18,087 bases of DNA, from contig JAEZGJ010000194.1 of NCBI GenBank assembly GCA_023416965.1, positions 1 to 18,087 on the forward strand. The letters run 5' to 3'. The DNA is from Pseudomonadota bacterium. GTDB taxonomy: Bacteria; Pseudomonadota; Alphaproteobacteria; Rhizobiales; Phreatobacteraceae. A program made the translations under genes and the position numbers. The notes under the pieces were generated by a model. It worked only from the letters and a program-made list of their open reading frames with translations, had not been told where the DNA came from and made no database searches. Shown piece by piece: positions 1 to 7,218 of the stretch. Numbering within the stretch: the first letter of the stretch is position 1; every line of letters begins with the position of its first letter.

Positions 1-26
1 GGCTTGTCCCGGGCATCCACGAATTC
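1..26. repeat. REP-like palindromic repeat, partial at window edge
   Basis: The first 26 bases resemble the left arm of the repeat at 4680-4711. They share the core CTTGT loop, the CCGGGCAT half-stem (9-16) and the following CCACGAATTCC. The other half of the hairpin would lie outside the window. The copy sits just beyond the hisS stop codon. This type of palindrome is a familiar intergenic repeat in Alphaproteobacteria. Confidence 0.65.
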
Positions 27-39
27 CGTTCTAGCCCTC

Positions 40-56
40 GACTCCGCGGCGGAGTC
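40..56. other. Short stem-loop after hisS
   Basis: GACTCCG (40-46) and CGGAGTC (50-56) form a perfect 7-bp stem with a CGG loop, 4 bases beyond the hisS stop. There is no T-run on either strand, so it is at best a weak or factor-assisted end for the hisS transcript. Confidence 0.4.
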
Positions 57-59
57 CCC

Positions 60-1559
60 TCACCGCCCGCTGAGAAGCTCGCGGATCTTCGCCACCAGCT
101 CGCCGCGCTTCGCCGCGAACTGGGCCGGGCGGGAGGCGCGCCATTCCGCATTGTCGGTGATGGTCTTGGCGGCTTCGGCGCCGGCGACGAGGTCCTTGAT
201 CATCACCTCGCCCGCCTCGCGCTCGTTCGACCCCTGGATGATCACGGCCGGCGCGTTGCGGCGGTCGGCGTACTTCATCTGCGCCTTCATGCCGGAGGAG
301 CCGAGATACATCTCGGCGCGGATGCCGGCCGCGCGCAACTCGGAGACCATGGCCTGGTATTCGGCGATCTGGTCGCGGTCCATGACGAGCACGACGACGG
401 GGCCGACGGGCTTCTCCGCCCCCAGCTTGCCGAGGGATTTCAGCGCCGCCGCGAGACGCGAGACGCCGATGGAGAAGCCGGTGGCCGGCACCTCCTCGCC
501 GCGGAAACGGGCGACCAGCCCGTCATAGCGCCCGCCGCCGGCGACCGAGCCGAAGCGCACGACCTGACCGTCCTCGTTGGTCACGGGGAAGGTCAGCTCC
601 ACCTCGTAGACGGGGCCGGTATAGTACTCGAGACCGCGGACGACGGAGGGGTCGATCTTAATCCGGTCGCTCCCGTAGCCGGCAGCCACAAACAGCTTGT
701 GCATCTCATGGAGTTCGGAAAAGCCCGACGCGGCCGAATTCTGCTTGAGAGCAAGGTTCCAAGCGTCGATGCGTTCCCGTGACTGGGGGCCGACATCAAC
801 CTTTTCCGTGTTCATCAACACCGCAATGACGAACGCCGACTGCTCCTCATCCAGCCCGGCGCCCTTGGTGAAGTCACCGCTCTCGTCCTTCCGGCCCCCG
901 CCGAGCAGCAGCTTCACGCCCTCCGGGCCGAACTTGTCGAGCTTGTCGATGGCGCGCAGCACGGTCAGCCGCCGCCCGGCATTCTCCTCGCCGCCGAGGC
1001 CGATCGCCTCCATGACGCCGTCGAGCACCTTGCGGTTGTTGACGCGCACGACGTAGTCGCCGCGGGTGATGCCGAGCTTCTCCATCGTGTCGGCGGCCAT
1101 CATGCAGATCTCGGCATCGGCCGCGGGCGAGGCGGAGCCCACCGTGTCGGCATCGAACTGCATGAACTGGCGGAAGCGGCCGGGGCCCGGCTTCTCGTTG
1201 CGGAAAACGTAGCCGGCGCGATAGCTGCGATAGGGCTTCGGCAGCGCGTCGAAATGCTCGGCGACATAGCGGGCGAGCGGCGCGGTGAGGTCGTAGCGGA
1301 GCGACAGCCACTGCTCGTCATCGTCCTGGAAGGAGAAGACGCCCTCGTTCGGCCGGTCCTGATCGGGCAGGAACTTGCCGAGCGCATCGGTGAACTCGAC
1401 GGCCGGGGTTTCCACCGCCTCGAAGCCGTAGAGTTCGTAGACCCCGCGGATCGTCTCCAGCATGGCGTTGACGCCGGCGATCTCGGCGGCGTCGCGGTCG
1501 ACGAAGCCGCGCGGCAGGCGGGCGAGCGTGCCGGGCTTCTTCTTCGGGGCATCGGACAT
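60..1559 (-). CDS. hisS: Histidine--tRNA ligase
   Basis: This is a cytosolic class II aminoacyl-tRNA synthetase that joins histidine to tRNA-His using ATP. The 499-residue product shows the family signatures in order: RYDLTAPLARY near residues 88-98, motif 2 YVFRNEKPGPGRFRQF near 117-132, the histidine-specific RGLEYYTG near 308-315, AGGGRYDGL near 340-348, and motif 3 GFSIGVSRL near 361-369. A C-terminal anticodon-binding domain follows from about 385. The length suits the longer alphaproteobacterial form. The ATG start has a GGAAG ribosome site (1566-1570 on the plus strand) 6 bases upstream. It is the last gene of a minus-strand run, 33 bases after the lyase-like gene, so it may be cotranscribed with two exported proteins. 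The call is firm. Confidence 0.97.
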   Translation of the reverse strand: MSDAPKKKPGTLARLPRGFVDRDAAEIAGVNAMLETIRGVYELYGFEAVETPAVEFTDALGKFLPDQDRPNEGVFSFQDDDEQWLSLRYDLTAPLARYVAEHFDALPKPYRSYRAGYVFRNEKPGPGRFRQFMQFDADTVGSASPAADAEICMMAADTMEKLGITRGDYVVRVNNRKVLDGVMEAIGLGGEENAGRRLTVLRAIDKLDKFGPEGVKLLLGGGRKDESGDFTKGAGLDEEQSAFVIAVLMNTEKVDVGPQSRERIDAWNLALKQNSAASGFSELHEMHKLFVAAGYGSDRIKIDPSVVRGLEYYTGPVYEVELTFPVTNEDGQVVRFGSVAGGGRYDGLVARFRGEEVPATGFSIGVSRLAAALKSLGKLGAEKPVGPVVVLVMDRDQIAEYQAMVSELRAAGIRAEMYLGSSGMKAQMKYADRRNAPAVIIQGSNEREAGEVMIKDLVAGAEAAKTITDNAEWRASRPAQFAAKRGELVAKIRELLSGR

Positions 1560-1592
1560 GGCGGTCTTCCGGCAGAAACGTGAGGCGGCTTG

Positions 1593-2318
1593 CTAGCGCA
1601 CCCTCAGGTCGATGTCGACCGCGGCCCGGTCGGCGTCGCGCCGGACATGGGCGAAATAGACCACCTGGGTAGGCGGGCGCGCGCCGAACAGCGTCGTCCA
1701 GGCAGAGACGGGAGAGCGGGAGAGACCGTGGACGAGCCGCACGGGAAGGCCCGCCTCCGCATTGGCTCCCGTCCGCTGGACGAGGCGCTGGCCGTTGAAC
1801 CAGAGGGCGAGGCGCCCGTCGGCCCCGGTCGACCAGCGCTGGTCGATCAGCACGTCGTGCCAGCGCTGGGTGAGGGCGCTCGCCGGCACCACCACGGTCT
1901 CGGCACCGACAGCGGGCCCCGAGGCAACGAGGCCCGCCTCGCGCCAGTCCAGCGCGAGGAGCAAGCGCTCGCCCTGCATCAGCCGGGCGAGCGTCACCGT
2001 GAGGCCCGGTGTCGCCGTCGTGCCGCGCGGGATGAAGAGGGAGACGGAGGTGAAGGCCTCGGTGCCGGGGGCCAGGCCCGGCCCCTCCTCCGCCAGCTCC
2101 GCCCGTTCCGTGTCGGGCGGACAGGGCGCGCCGCATTCGCCGGGGCGGAGCTCGAAACGGGTGGTGACAAGCCCGGGCAGGCGGACGGGATGGGGCTGGG
2201 CCACCTCCATCACCGCATGGCCGCCGGCCACGGCCTGCCGGGCGAAGCCGGGAAAATCCTGCGCCAGGGCCGGCCCGGCGGCGATGAGGCCGGCGATGAC
2301 TAGGGCGGCAGGCCTCAC
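1593..2318 (-). CDS. Exported polysaccharide lyase-like protein (heparin lyase I-type fold)
   Basis: The 241-residue product starts with a likely Sec signal peptide (RPAALVIAGLIAAGPALA, cleavage near residue 19), so it should be periplasmic or secreted. The stretch RWHDVLIDQRWSTGADGRL followed by LWFNGQRLV (roughly 152-181) resembles the heparin lyase I-type polysaccharide lyase family (a jelly-roll fold) in which a W-x-D strand is followed by a 'W-x-NG' strand. This assignment rests on pattern recognition; substrate and activity are unknown. A possible disulfide pair is C62 and C66. The start is GTG (2316-2318) and overlaps the TGA stop of the preceding gene as GTGA, which implies translational coupling. 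hisS follows 33 bases downstream. It could be a non-enzymatic carbohydrate-binding relative. Confidence 0.6.
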   Translation of the reverse strand: MRPAALVIAGLIAAGPALAQDFPGFARQAVAGGHAVMEVAQPHPVRLPGLVTTRFELRPGECGAPCPPDTERAELAEEGPGLAPGTEAFTSVSLFIPRGTTATPGLTVTLARLMQGERLLLALDWREAGLVASGPAVGAETVVVPASALTQRWHDVLIDQRWSTGADGRLALWFNGQRLVQRTGANAEAGLPVRLVHGLSRSPVSAWTTLFGARPPTQVVYFAHVRRDADRAAVDIDLRVR

Positions 2319-2962
2319 CGGCGGACCGCGAAGGTGAGGTCGAAGGCGGTCTGCTTGTTCCCGGCCCGGTCGCGCACCGTGGTGCGGACGACATAGTCCC
2401 CCGGCTCGAGGCCGGAGAAGGAATAGGTCACATAGAGGAAGAACTCGCGGTTCCGGCGGCGGCTGGCGGTGGCGATCGTGTTGAAGGCCTGCTGGGCGAC
2501 GAGCGACTGGCCGTCGGCGCGGCGCAGCTCGAAGTCGAGGACGAGATCGGTGCGGAAGATGTCGCCGGAGCGCCGCCAGCCCTGTCCGGCGAGTTCGGCA
2601 TAGACGAGAAGCGGCTGGCCGATCTCGAAACTGGTGGAATCCCGCGGGTTGAAGACACCGTAGCCCTGCGGCTCCTCGGCCACGAAGGTGGCGCGGCGGA
2701 TGGTCAGCGGCATCTTCTCGGAAATGGCGATGGCCGCCTCGTCGAGGGCGTCGAGCGCCTCCACCGCACGGCCGGCGGCGGCGGCCTCCTGCGCGCGGCG
2801 CGCCTCGGCGGAAATGTCGGTCGGCGCAGGTCCCACGGGAGCCGGGGCGACCCGGTCGGGCGCCTGCTGGGTCGGGGTCACCTGCTGGGTCTGGGCGGCG
2901 GCGGGCACGCCGGCCATGAGGGCGAGCGCAATGATGGCCGGGATCGAAACGGGCTTACGCAT
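2315..2962 (-). CDS. Exported protein of unknown function
   Basis: I do not recognise the family. The 215-residue product begins with a clear Sec signal peptide (RKPVSIPAIIALALMAGVPAAA, cleavage near residue 23). A Q/P/A-rich linker follows to about residue 50, then a short alanine-rich helical region (about 52-75). The C-terminal part of about 140 residues is strand-rich and ends in GLEPGDYVVRTTVRDRAGNK, which looks like an immunoglobulin-like or other beta-sandwich domain. The frame is open to 3160, but the ATG at 2962 is preferred because GGAGGAG lies 10 bases upstream and the signal peptide starts there. Its stop overlaps the GTG of the polysaccharide lyase-like gene, so the two exported proteins probably act together. 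The 293-base gap to gshA, which is divergent, must hold both promoters, but I see no convincing boxes in it. Confidence 0.75.
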   Translation of the reverse strand: MRKPVSIPAIIALALMAGVPAAAQTQQVTPTQQAPDRVAPAPVGPAPTDISAEARRAQEAAAAGRAVEALDALDEAAIAISEKMPLTIRRATFVAEEPQGYGVFNPRDSTSFEIGQPLLVYAELAGQGWRRSGDIFRTDLVLDFELRRADGQSLVAQQAFNTIATASRRRNREFFLYVTYSFSGLEPGDYVVRTTVRDRAGNKQTAFDLTFAVRR

Positions 2963-3255
2963 GGACACGAGGCTCCTCCGGACGAATCGCCCTTCAGGAT
3001 AGCATGGCCGGCCGCACCCGCCCCTCCGCGACCGTCCGAGGCCTCGAAAAGCCGGAACAACTGCTTGGGAACGCAGCGGAATACCGCCGATACCCGCTCT
3101 CCCGGCATGGCGGCAATGTGTCGGCAGATTGGCGTAACGGTGGCCCCGCCCCTTCCGCAACCGCCCCTCGAACGCTATCTCCCCGGTCTATGCCGGACGG
3201 GGCGGTCGTGCTTTGCTCCCCGCCCTCGCCTTCGCATCCGCATCAGGACCCCTGC

Positions 3256-4626
3256 ATGGCCCGCGATACAGTCGACCTGACGCCCATCGAATCCCGCGAC
3301 GAACTGGTCGCCTGGATCGAAAAGGGCATCAAAACGAAGGACAAGTTCCGCGTCGGGACCGAGCACGAGAAATTCGGCTTCTACCGCAAGGACAACAGCC
3401 CGGTGCCCTATGAGGGGCCGCGCGGCATCAGGGCCATCCTGAAGGGCATGGAGGGCCTCCTCGGCTGGGAGCCCATCCTCGACGGCGAGAACATCATCGG
3501 CCTCGCCGACGTCACCGGCGGCGGCGCCATCTCGCTGGAGCCCGGCGGCCAGTTCGAGCTGTCGGGGGCGCCGCTGGAGACGCTGCACCAGACCTGCATG
3601 GAGGCCCACGCCCACTTCGCCCAGCTGCGCGAGATCGCCGACCCCATGGGCATCGGCTTTCTCGGCCTCGGCATGAGCCCGAAATGGACCCGCGCCGAGA
3701 CGCCGGTCATGCCGAAGTCGCGCTACCAGATCATGACGCGCTACATGCCGAAGGTCGGCAAGCTCGGCCTCGACATGATGTACCGGACCTCGACCGTGCA
3801 GGCGAACCTCGACTTCGCGTCGGAAGCCGACATGGTCAAGAAGCTCAGGGTCTCGCTCGCCTGGCAGCCGGTGGCGACCGCCATCTTCGCCAACTCGCCC
3901 TTCACCGAGGGCAAGCTCAACGGCTACCTCTCCTTCCGCTCGGCAGTCTGGACAGACACCGACAATGACCGGGCGGGCATGCTGCCCTTCGCCTTCGAAG
4001 CCGGCATGGGCTTCGAGCGCTATGTCGACTACGCCCTCGACGTGCCGATGTATTTCATCAAGCGCGGCGACACCTATATCGACGTCGCCGGCTCCTCCTT
4101 CCGCGACCTCCTGGCGGGGAAGAACCCGGCGGCGCCGGGCGAGCGGGCGGTGCTCTCCGACTGGGTCAACCATGTCGGCACCATCTTCCCGGAGGTGAGG
4201 CTCAAGCGCTACCTCGAGATGCGCGGCGCCGATTCCGGGCCACTCTCACGCATCGTGGCGCTGCCCGCCCTCTTCGTCGGCCTGCTCTATGACGACGGCG
4301 TGCTCGACGCGGCCTTCGATCTCGTCAAGGACTGGACGGCGGAGGAACGCCAGAAGCTGCGTGACGACGTGCCGAAGCTCGGCTTCAAGGCGGAGATCCG
4401 CGGCCTGACGGTGGGCGAGCTCGCGCGCGAGATGCTGACGCTGGCCCGCACCGGCCTGCGCCGCCGCGACCGGCTCGACATGAACGGCTGCGACGAGACG
4501 CGCTATCTCGATCCGATCCAGGCCATCGTCGACGACGGCCGCACCGCCGCCGAGGCGTTGATCGAGAAATATCTCGGCCCCTGGCAGGGGCAGGTGGACA
4601 GGGTGTTCGAGGAACAGGCCTATTGA
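3256..4626 (+). CDS. gshA: Glutamate--cysteine ligase, plant type
   Basis: This cytosolic enzyme makes gamma-glutamylcysteine from glutamate, cysteine and ATP, the first step of glutathione synthesis. The 456-residue product matches the plant/alphaproteobacterial GCS2 class: VGTEHEKFGF near 33-42, LEPGGQFELSGAPLETLHQT near 94-113, GIGFLGLGMSPKW near 132-144, YRTSTVQANLDF near 176-187, and FPEVRLKRYLEMRGAD near 311-326. The frame is open from 3004, but the ATG at 3256 starts the conserved protein and has AGGA (3245-3248) 7 bases before it. Only two cysteines are present, C114 and C412. C114 lies in the motif that carries one half of the plant redox disulfide; the expected partner position seems to hold valine (V334). 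The gene stands alone, divergent from the exported-protein unit, with a REP-like repeat downstream. Confidence 0.95.
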   Translation: MARDTVDLTPIESRDELVAWIEKGIKTKDKFRVGTEHEKFGFYRKDNSPVPYEGPRGIRAILKGMEGLLGWEPILDGENIIGLADVTGGGAISLEPGGQFELSGAPLETLHQTCMEAHAHFAQLREIADPMGIGFLGLGMSPKWTRAETPVMPKSRYQIMTRYMPKVGKLGLDMMYRTSTVQANLDFASEADMVKKLRVSLAWQPVATAIFANSPFTEGKLNGYLSFRSAVWTDTDNDRAGMLPFAFEAGMGFERYVDYALDVPMYFIKRGDTYIDVAGSSFRDLLAGKNPAAPGERAVLSDWVNHVGTIFPEVRLKRYLEMRGADSGPLSRIVALPALFVGLLYDDGVLDAAFDLVKDWTAEERQKLRDDVPKLGFKAEIRGLTVGELAREMLTLARTGLRRRDRLDMNGCDETRYLDPIQAIVDDGRTAAEALIEKYLGPWQGQVDRVFEEQAY

Positions 4627-4679
4627 GGCGAGACGGGGCGCCGAGGTCCCTGGGAAGGGACGCGCCTGAACTTCCGTCC

Positions 4680-4769
4680 GTCATGCCCGGCCTTGTGCCG
4701 GGCATCCACGAATTCCCGTCGCAGGGCGGTGTTCAAGTCGTGGATGGCCGGGACAAGCCCGGCCATGAC
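4680..4769. repeat. Paired REP-like palindromes (two hairpins in inverted orientation)
   Basis: Two 32-base arms (4680-4711 and 4738-4769) are inverted copies matching at 28 of 32 positions. Each arm is itself a hairpin: ATGCCCGGC-CTTGT-GCCGGGCAT (4683-4705) and ATGGCCGGG-ACAAG-CCCGGCCAT (4744-4766), each with a perfect 9-bp stem. The four mismatches between arms are compensatory within each stem. The element lies in the 186-base gap between the convergent gshA and lysR genes and may act as a transcript end or mRNA-stabilising structure. A related partial copy is at 1-26. Confidence 0.85.
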
Positions 4770-4812
4770 GCGGCAAGGGTCGTATCCATTCGCCGTAGCT
4801 GCTGGCGGGCGC

Positions 4813-5694
4813 TCACTCCGCCGCCTGGGCGTGCTCCGTCAGGTTGTCGAGGCTCGACACCACGTGATCCGCCAGCGCCTCGGCGAGCTGGGACATTTCG
4901 TGCGGGTTGCGCAAGAGCGCGACGCTGACCGAGGGCAGCGCCGGGAACCCGTCCGAGGGCTGCAGCACCCGCATGCCGGGCCGGAGAGCCGATTCCGGCA
5001 GGACCGAGACGGCGAGGCCCGCCATGACCGCTGCGCCGACGGCGGCCGCGTTCCAGCTGGCATAGAGGATGCGGTAGGAGCGCCCGGCTCCCTCCAGCCG
5101 CTCGGTGGCGGCGCGCCGCCAGTCGCAGGTCGGCCGTCCCACCGCGAGCGGCACCGGATCGTCGCAATGGACGGAGGAGCGGGCGGAGGCGACCCACAGG
5201 AGCTGCTCGCGGCGGAAGACCAGTGCCGGGCCCTTCTGCGGCGTGTGGGTGATGATGGCAATGTCGAGCTCGTTCGCCTGGATGCGCTCGGCGAGCATCG
5301 ACGACGGCTCGCAGATGACCGTGACCTCGGCGCGCGGGTTGGAGCGCGAGAAGCGCGCCAGGATCTCCGGCAGGTAGCGGTCGGCATAGTCGTCGGGAAC
5401 GCCGAGGCGCACGCGGCCCGTGAGCTCGGCGGTGGCGAAGGCGGAGACCGCCTCGAGGTTCAGCTTGACGATGCGGCGGGCATAGTCGAGCAGCCGCTCG
5501 CCGTCCTCGGTCAGGCGCGAGGCGCGGCCGTCGCGCTCGAACAGCGATTTGCCGATCCGCTCCTCCAGACGTTTCATCTGCATGGAGACGGCCGATTGGG
5601 TCTTGAAGACCACGTCGGCGGCGCGGGTGAAACTGCCCGTGTCGGCTATGGCCATGAATGTGCGCAGTTGGTCGATATCGAGAAGAATGGCCAT
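4813..5694 (-). CDS. LysR-family transcriptional regulator
   Basis: This 293-residue protein has the standard LysR layout. A winged helix-turn-helix spans about residues 6-65, including FMAIADTGSFTRAADVVFKTQSAVSMQMKRL split over the recognition helix, and LFERDGRASRLTEDGERLL forms the wing. An effector-binding domain of periplasmic-binding-protein fold fills about 90-280. The ATG start is supported by GAGG (5702-5705 on the plus strand) 7 bases upstream. It is divergent from the DUF1127 gene with 201 bases between them, so either that gene or lysR itself is the natural first target. A palindrome at 5716-5733 overlaps its predicted promoter. The inducer and regulon cannot be read from the sequence. 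The GshA gene is convergent and probably unrelated. Confidence 0.93.
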   Translation of the reverse strand: MAILLDIDQLRTFMAIADTGSFTRAADVVFKTQSAVSMQMKRLEERIGKSLFERDGRASRLTEDGERLLDYARRIVKLNLEAVSAFATAELTGRVRLGVPDDYADRYLPEILARFSRSNPRAEVTVICEPSSMLAERIQANELDIAIITHTPQKGPALVFRREQLLWVASARSSVHCDDPVPLAVGRPTCDWRRAATERLEGAGRSYRILYASWNAAAVGAAVMAGLAVSVLPESALRPGMRVLQPSDGFPALPSVSVALLRNPHEMSQLAEALADHVVSSLDNLTEHAQAAE

Positions 5695-5715
5695 GGGTGC
5701 GCCTCAAGACGTCAC

Positions 5716-5733
5716 ATCATCAACGCTGATGAT
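5716..5733. promoter_or_regulatory. Candidate LysR operator (palindrome)
   Basis: ATCATCA-ACGC-TGATGAT is a perfect 7-bp inverted repeat with a 4-base centre. It contains the T-N11-A pattern typical of LysR sites (for example T5720 and A5732). It begins 22 bases upstream of the lysR start and overlaps the predicted lysR -10 box, which fits autorepression. Binding by this regulator is inferred, not shown. Confidence 0.6.
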
Positions 5734-5757
5734 AGCGATTAAAAACATTCGCTTCAA
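5729..5757 (-). promoter_or_regulatory. Predicted sigma-70 promoter of lysR
   Basis: On the minus strand, TTGAAG (-35; plus 5752-5757) and TATCAT (-10; plus 5729-5734) are separated by exactly 17 bases. The local sequence is much richer in AT than its surroundings. Transcription would start near 5722, giving a leader of about 28 bases with the GAGG ribosome site. Confidence 0.6.
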
Positions 5758-5832
5758 TGATCAATTGCCCTGTGACATTCTGTCCTCATCGGCACATGCC
5801 CCCGAGGACCCGGGTGAGACACCCGGACGTTT

Positions 5833-5846
5833 GCGTCACCTGACGC
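5833..5846. promoter_or_regulatory. Short inverted repeat upstream of the DUF1127 gene
   Basis: GCGTCA-CC-TGACGC is a perfect 6-bp inverted repeat 49 bases before the DUF1127 start codon. It could be an operator or a small hairpin in the 5' leader. A looser pair, GTCCTC (5782-5787) and GAGGAC (5804-5809), lies further upstream. No clear plus-strand promoter boxes were found in this gap. Confidence 0.3.
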
Positions 5847-5895
5847 CGGCGAGGGGACAGGCGTGCCGACGTCCGACCCGCCGAGGAGAGCCCCC

Positions 5896-6237
5896 ATGCC
5901 GATGTTCGCCGCCACCCTTTCGCCCGCCGTCCTCTCGGTGGCCGCTGTCGTGCGCCGCCAGGTCGTGGCTTTCCGCAACTGGCGCGAGGCCCGCGAGGGC
6001 TATGCCGCCCTCTGCGAGATGGACGAGCGCACGCTCCATGATCTCGGCCTGACGCGGAGCGACCTTCGAGACGCCACGGCGGCCGGGTATTTCGGCGATC
6101 CCACCCAGGTGATCGCCGCCCGCGCCAGCGAGCGCCAGGGCCGCCGGTCCGGCCTCGCCACGCCGCGCCAGCTCAGCGGTCCGCCGCTGGTGCCCGATGT
6201 CGGCGCCGCCCTGTCGCGCACCGTTCCCTCCATGTGA
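5896..6237 (+). CDS. DUF1127 domain-containing protein
   Basis: The 113-residue product carries a DUF1127 (YjiS-like) domain at about residues 20-60. The typical pattern is seen in FRNWREAREGYAALCEMDER followed by TLHDLGLTRSDLRDA. Family members are small proteins, often basic and arginine-rich, common in Alphaproteobacteria; some act in RNA handling or phosphate and polysaccharide physiology, but the job of this one is unknown. The C-terminal extension of about 50 residues has no recognisable domain and makes it longer than the usual 45-90 residues. The ATG at 5896 is chosen over the in-frame GTG at 5863 because GGAG lies 7 bases upstream. A perfect 8-bp stem (GAGGACGC/GCGTCCTC, 6236-6256) overlaps the stop codon, and a strong terminator follows, so the gene is monocistronic. 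Confidence 0.88.
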   Translation: MPMFAATLSPAVLSVAAVVRRQVVAFRNWREAREGYAALCEMDERTLHDLGLTRSDLRDATAAGYFGDPTQVIAARASERQGRRSGLATPRQLSGPPLVPDVGAALSRTVPSM

Positions 6238-6316
6238 GGACGCCCGCCGCGTCCTCGCTCTCCGCAGCCTGTCCGGGAAGAAGCCGTCCCCTCGCGTTCG
6301 CTTCCCAGACAACCTC

Positions 6317-6349
6317 GAGCCGCCGCGTGTCCCGCGGCGGCTCTTTTTT
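6317..6349 (+). terminator. Rho-independent terminator of the DUF1127 gene
   Basis: GAGCCGCCGCG (6317-6327) and CGCGGCGGCTC (6333-6343) form a perfect 11-bp GC-rich stem with a TGTCC loop, followed directly by six T (6344-6349). This is a textbook intrinsic terminator on the plus strand, 80 bases after the DUF1127 stop. Confidence 0.93.
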
Positions 6350-6369
6350 GCCTTGCGCCCTGCTGCCAT

Positions 6370-6386
6370 GGCAGGGATGCCCTGCC
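6370..6386. other. Stem-loop upstream of the TauE/SafE-like gene
   Basis: GGCAGGG (6370-6376) and CCCTGCC (6380-6386) pair perfectly around an ATG loop. The flanking TGCCATGGCA (6364-6373) is a 10-bp palindrome. It lies 52 bases upstream of the transporter start, after the terminator, so it may be an operator or a leader hairpin of the transporter operon. No T-run is present. Confidence 0.35.
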
Positions 6387-6438
6387 CTATGCGCCGCGTC
6401 GCCGGGCGGCTAGAGCAAGGCTCCCCGGGCACGAATCC

Positions 6439-7218
6439 ATGACCCTCGCAGGCTTCCCCGCAGACTGGACCTTCTACGCCGTCGGCGGCCTCGCCACCTT
6501 CCTGATGGGGCTCGGCAAGGGCGCCTTCGGCGGCGGCCTCGCCATTCTCGGCATCCCGCTCCTCGCTCTCGTCATGGACCCGATCCAGGCGGCCATCGTC
6601 ACGGCGCTGCTGGTGGCCTTCATGGACGTCTTCGCCCTGGCCTCGTTTCCGCGCACCGCCTGGTCGAGGCCCGATCTCGGCTGGATCATGCCCGGCTTCC
6701 TCGCCGGCCTCTTTCTGGGCTTCCTCGTCTTCGAATATGTCGACCGGCGCTGGGTGGCCTTCGGCATCGCGCTGATCACGCTCGCCTTCACCCTCGACTA
6801 TTTCCTGCGCCGGGGAATGGCCGTGACGCCCCGCCCGGTCTCGCCGCCGCTGGCGAGCGTGGCAGGGGCGGGGGCCGGCTTCACCACCTATGTCGCCCAT
6901 GCGGGCGGGCCACCCATGGCCATGTATCTGCTGCGGCGCGGCCTCACCAAGACCGAATATGCCGCCACCACGGTCGTCATCTTCACCGTCGGCAACCTCG
7001 TGAAGCTGCCGGGCTACGTCTATTCCGGCCTCGGCGAACCCGGCGTCTTCGTCAAGGCGCTGGCCCTCGCGCCGGTGGTCCCGATCGGCGTCCTCGTCGG
7101 CCGGCGCCTGCACGACGCCCTGCCCCGCCAGCAGCTCTTCACGCTCTGCTATGTCCTGGTCGGCCTCGCCGGCACCAAGCTTTTCGTCGACGCCGCGCGC
7201 GCCCTCTGGATCCCATGA
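6439..7218 (+). CDS. Sulfite exporter TauE/SafE family membrane protein
   Basis: The 259-residue product is very hydrophobic, with about seven or eight membrane segments. It has the two-repeat layout of TauE/SafE permeases: a glycine-rich first half (MGLGKGAFGGGLAILGIPLL near 23-42) and a second half starting near 140 (GAGAGFTTYVAHAGGPPMAM). Family members sit in the inner membrane and move sulfite, sulfoacetate or other organic anions; some have unknown substrates. The neighbours do not reveal the substrate here. The start has no strong ribosome site, so the exact first codon is less certain. Its TGA overlaps the ATG of the EamA-type gene as ATGA, so the two are translationally coupled. Confidence 0.88.
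   Translation: MTLAGFPADWTFYAVGGLATFLMGLGKGAFGGGLAILGIPLLALVMDPIQAAIVTALLVAFMDVFALASFPRTAWSRPDLGWIMPGFLAGLFLGFLVFEYVDRRWVAFGIALITLAFTLDYFLRRGMAVTPRPVSPPLASVAGAGAGFTTYVAHAGGPPMAMYLLRRGLTKTEYAATTVVIFTVGNLVKLPGYVYSGLGEPGVFVKALALAPVVPIGVLVGRRLHDALPRQQLFTLCYVLVGLAGTKLFVDAARALWIP

Noticed and set aside
1318..2394. Minus-strand open frame of 358 codons across the lyase-like gene and hisS start
   Set aside because: It is out of frame with two supported genes and gives an R/P/A/G-rich sequence with no domain.
4623..4928. Short plus-strand frame containing MPGLVPGIHEF
   Set aside because: This peptide is the usual translation of the REP-like palindrome and is often annotated as a protein by mistake; it is not a gene.
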